The position numbers and the translations under genes are program-made. DNA of 64,000 bases from Arthrobacter sp. zg-Y919 (lineage in GTDB: Bacteria > Actinomycetota > Actinomycetes > Actinomycetales > Micrococcaceae): the NCBI RefSeq assembly GCF_030142045.1, contig NZ_CP126242.1, forward strand, positions 1,488,001-1,552,000, written 5' to 3'. The notes beneath the pieces were generated by a model that had not been told where the DNA came from, did no database searches, and was given only the letters and a program-made list of their open reading frames with translations. Every line of letters starts with the position of its first letter. Position 1 is the stretch's first letter. This document shows, piece after piece, positions 62,941 through 64,000 of this stretch.

Positions 62941-63192
62941 CTACGCTTCGCCGGCGAAGCGCTGGATCAGTCCAAGCGCCACGATGACGACACCCCAGGA
63001 AATGGCCAGCGCCACGGTGAAGCGGTTCAGGTTCTTTTCGGCAACACCCGAGGAGCCCAGGCTGCTGGTCATGCCGCCGCCGAACATGTCCGACATACCG
63101 CCGCCGCGGCCCTTGTGGAGCAGGATCAGCAGCGTCAGCAGCAGGCTCGTGATGGCAAGGAGGACCAGCAGGACGATCTTCAGAATTTCCAC
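62941..63192 (-). CDS. secG: preprotein translocase subunit SecG
   Basis: An 83-aa membrane protein that aids SecYE in protein export. Two helices (about 5-25 and 53-73) flank the conserved loop RGGGMSDMFGGGMTSSLGSSG. GTG 63192 with AAAGG 6-7 nt upstream. It lies 61 bp downstream of tpiA on the same strand, the classic tpiA-secG pair. Confidence 0.94.
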   Translation of the reverse strand: MEILKIVLLVLLAITSLLLTLLILLHKGRGGGMSDMFGGGMTSSLGSSGVAEKNLNRFTVALAISWGVVIVALGLIQRFAGEA

Positions 63193-63253
63193 TTACGGCC
63201 TTTCGGGTGACTCATGGACTGGAGACGCCGCTGCGGCGCGCTTCAGCTGCAGG

Positions 63254-64000
<747 letters not shown>

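Overview
This is a high-GC actinobacterial chromosome segment. The gene content (mycothiol ligase mshC, opcA, SufR-SufBDC, FabG4/HtdX-type lipid genes, a 13E12/DUF222 HNH protein) and the protein sequences fit the family Micrococcaceae, most likely Arthrobacter in the broad sense. The species cannot be fixed from the sequence alone. Genes are dense, mostly housekeeping, and often joined by 1-4 nt stop/start overlaps. No phage, integrase, transposase gene or CRISPR array is visible.

Layout. 0-5.4 kb: mshC-uppP, two small conserved proteins, an acyl-CoA dehydrogenase and an M20 peptidase. 5.6 kb: tRNA-Leu(GAG) with a strong terminator. 5.8-10.6 kb: a CorC/HlyC membrane protein, an APC permease, a universal stress protein, a YciI protein and kynureninase. 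10.7-17.2 kb: a lipid module, htdX-fabG4-fadA2 on the minus strand, divergent from a TetR regulator coupled to a large FadE; apart from the TetR gene it matches the Mycobacterium Rv0241c-Rv0244c neighbourhood. 17.5-20 kb: divergent glgA/glgC for glycogen synthesis. 20-28.3 kb: an unusual zinc-ribbon SDR-like protein, a P-type Ca2+-type ATPase, a YeiH exporter and aminopeptidase N. 28.3-35.5 kb: cupin, lipoate ligase family, ribosomal protein L31 type B, a lipoprotein, an RNA methyltransferase with an ABC ATPase, serB, an SDR and fabG. 35.7-42 kb: a DUF3099 gene, a small Cys-containing protein and SURF1, then an ABC-F protein, the biotin ECF transporter bioYMN and a zinc metallopeptidase. 42-44.3 kb: a DUF222-HNH protein and a broken gene remnant.

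44.3-64 kb is a classic actinobacterial block: SUF iron-sulfur assembly (sufR-sufB-sufD-sufC-sufT), an ABC-2 exporter, heme A synthase (ctaA), heme O synthase (ctaB), then tkt-tal-pgi-zwf-opcA-pgl (pentose phosphate pathway), secG and tpiA (cut by the window end). SURF1, ctaA and ctaB together serve cytochrome c oxidase assembly.

The main anomaly is the 1.18 kb gene-free stretch between ctaA and ctaB (51989-53171). It holds a 22-bp hairpin, a cluster of 41-42 bp direct repeats ending in an inverted copy, a second 23-bp palindrome, and a tandem array of about 82-bp palindrome-ended units at an exact 101-bp period. One more copy of that unit sits alone, inverted, between two terminators at 17.3 kb. 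This looks like an uncharacterised non-coding repeat family. Other points of interest are the SDR-like protein lacking its catalytic tyrosine, a seven-codon leader ORF coupled to DUF3099, and an NTF2-like pseudogene.
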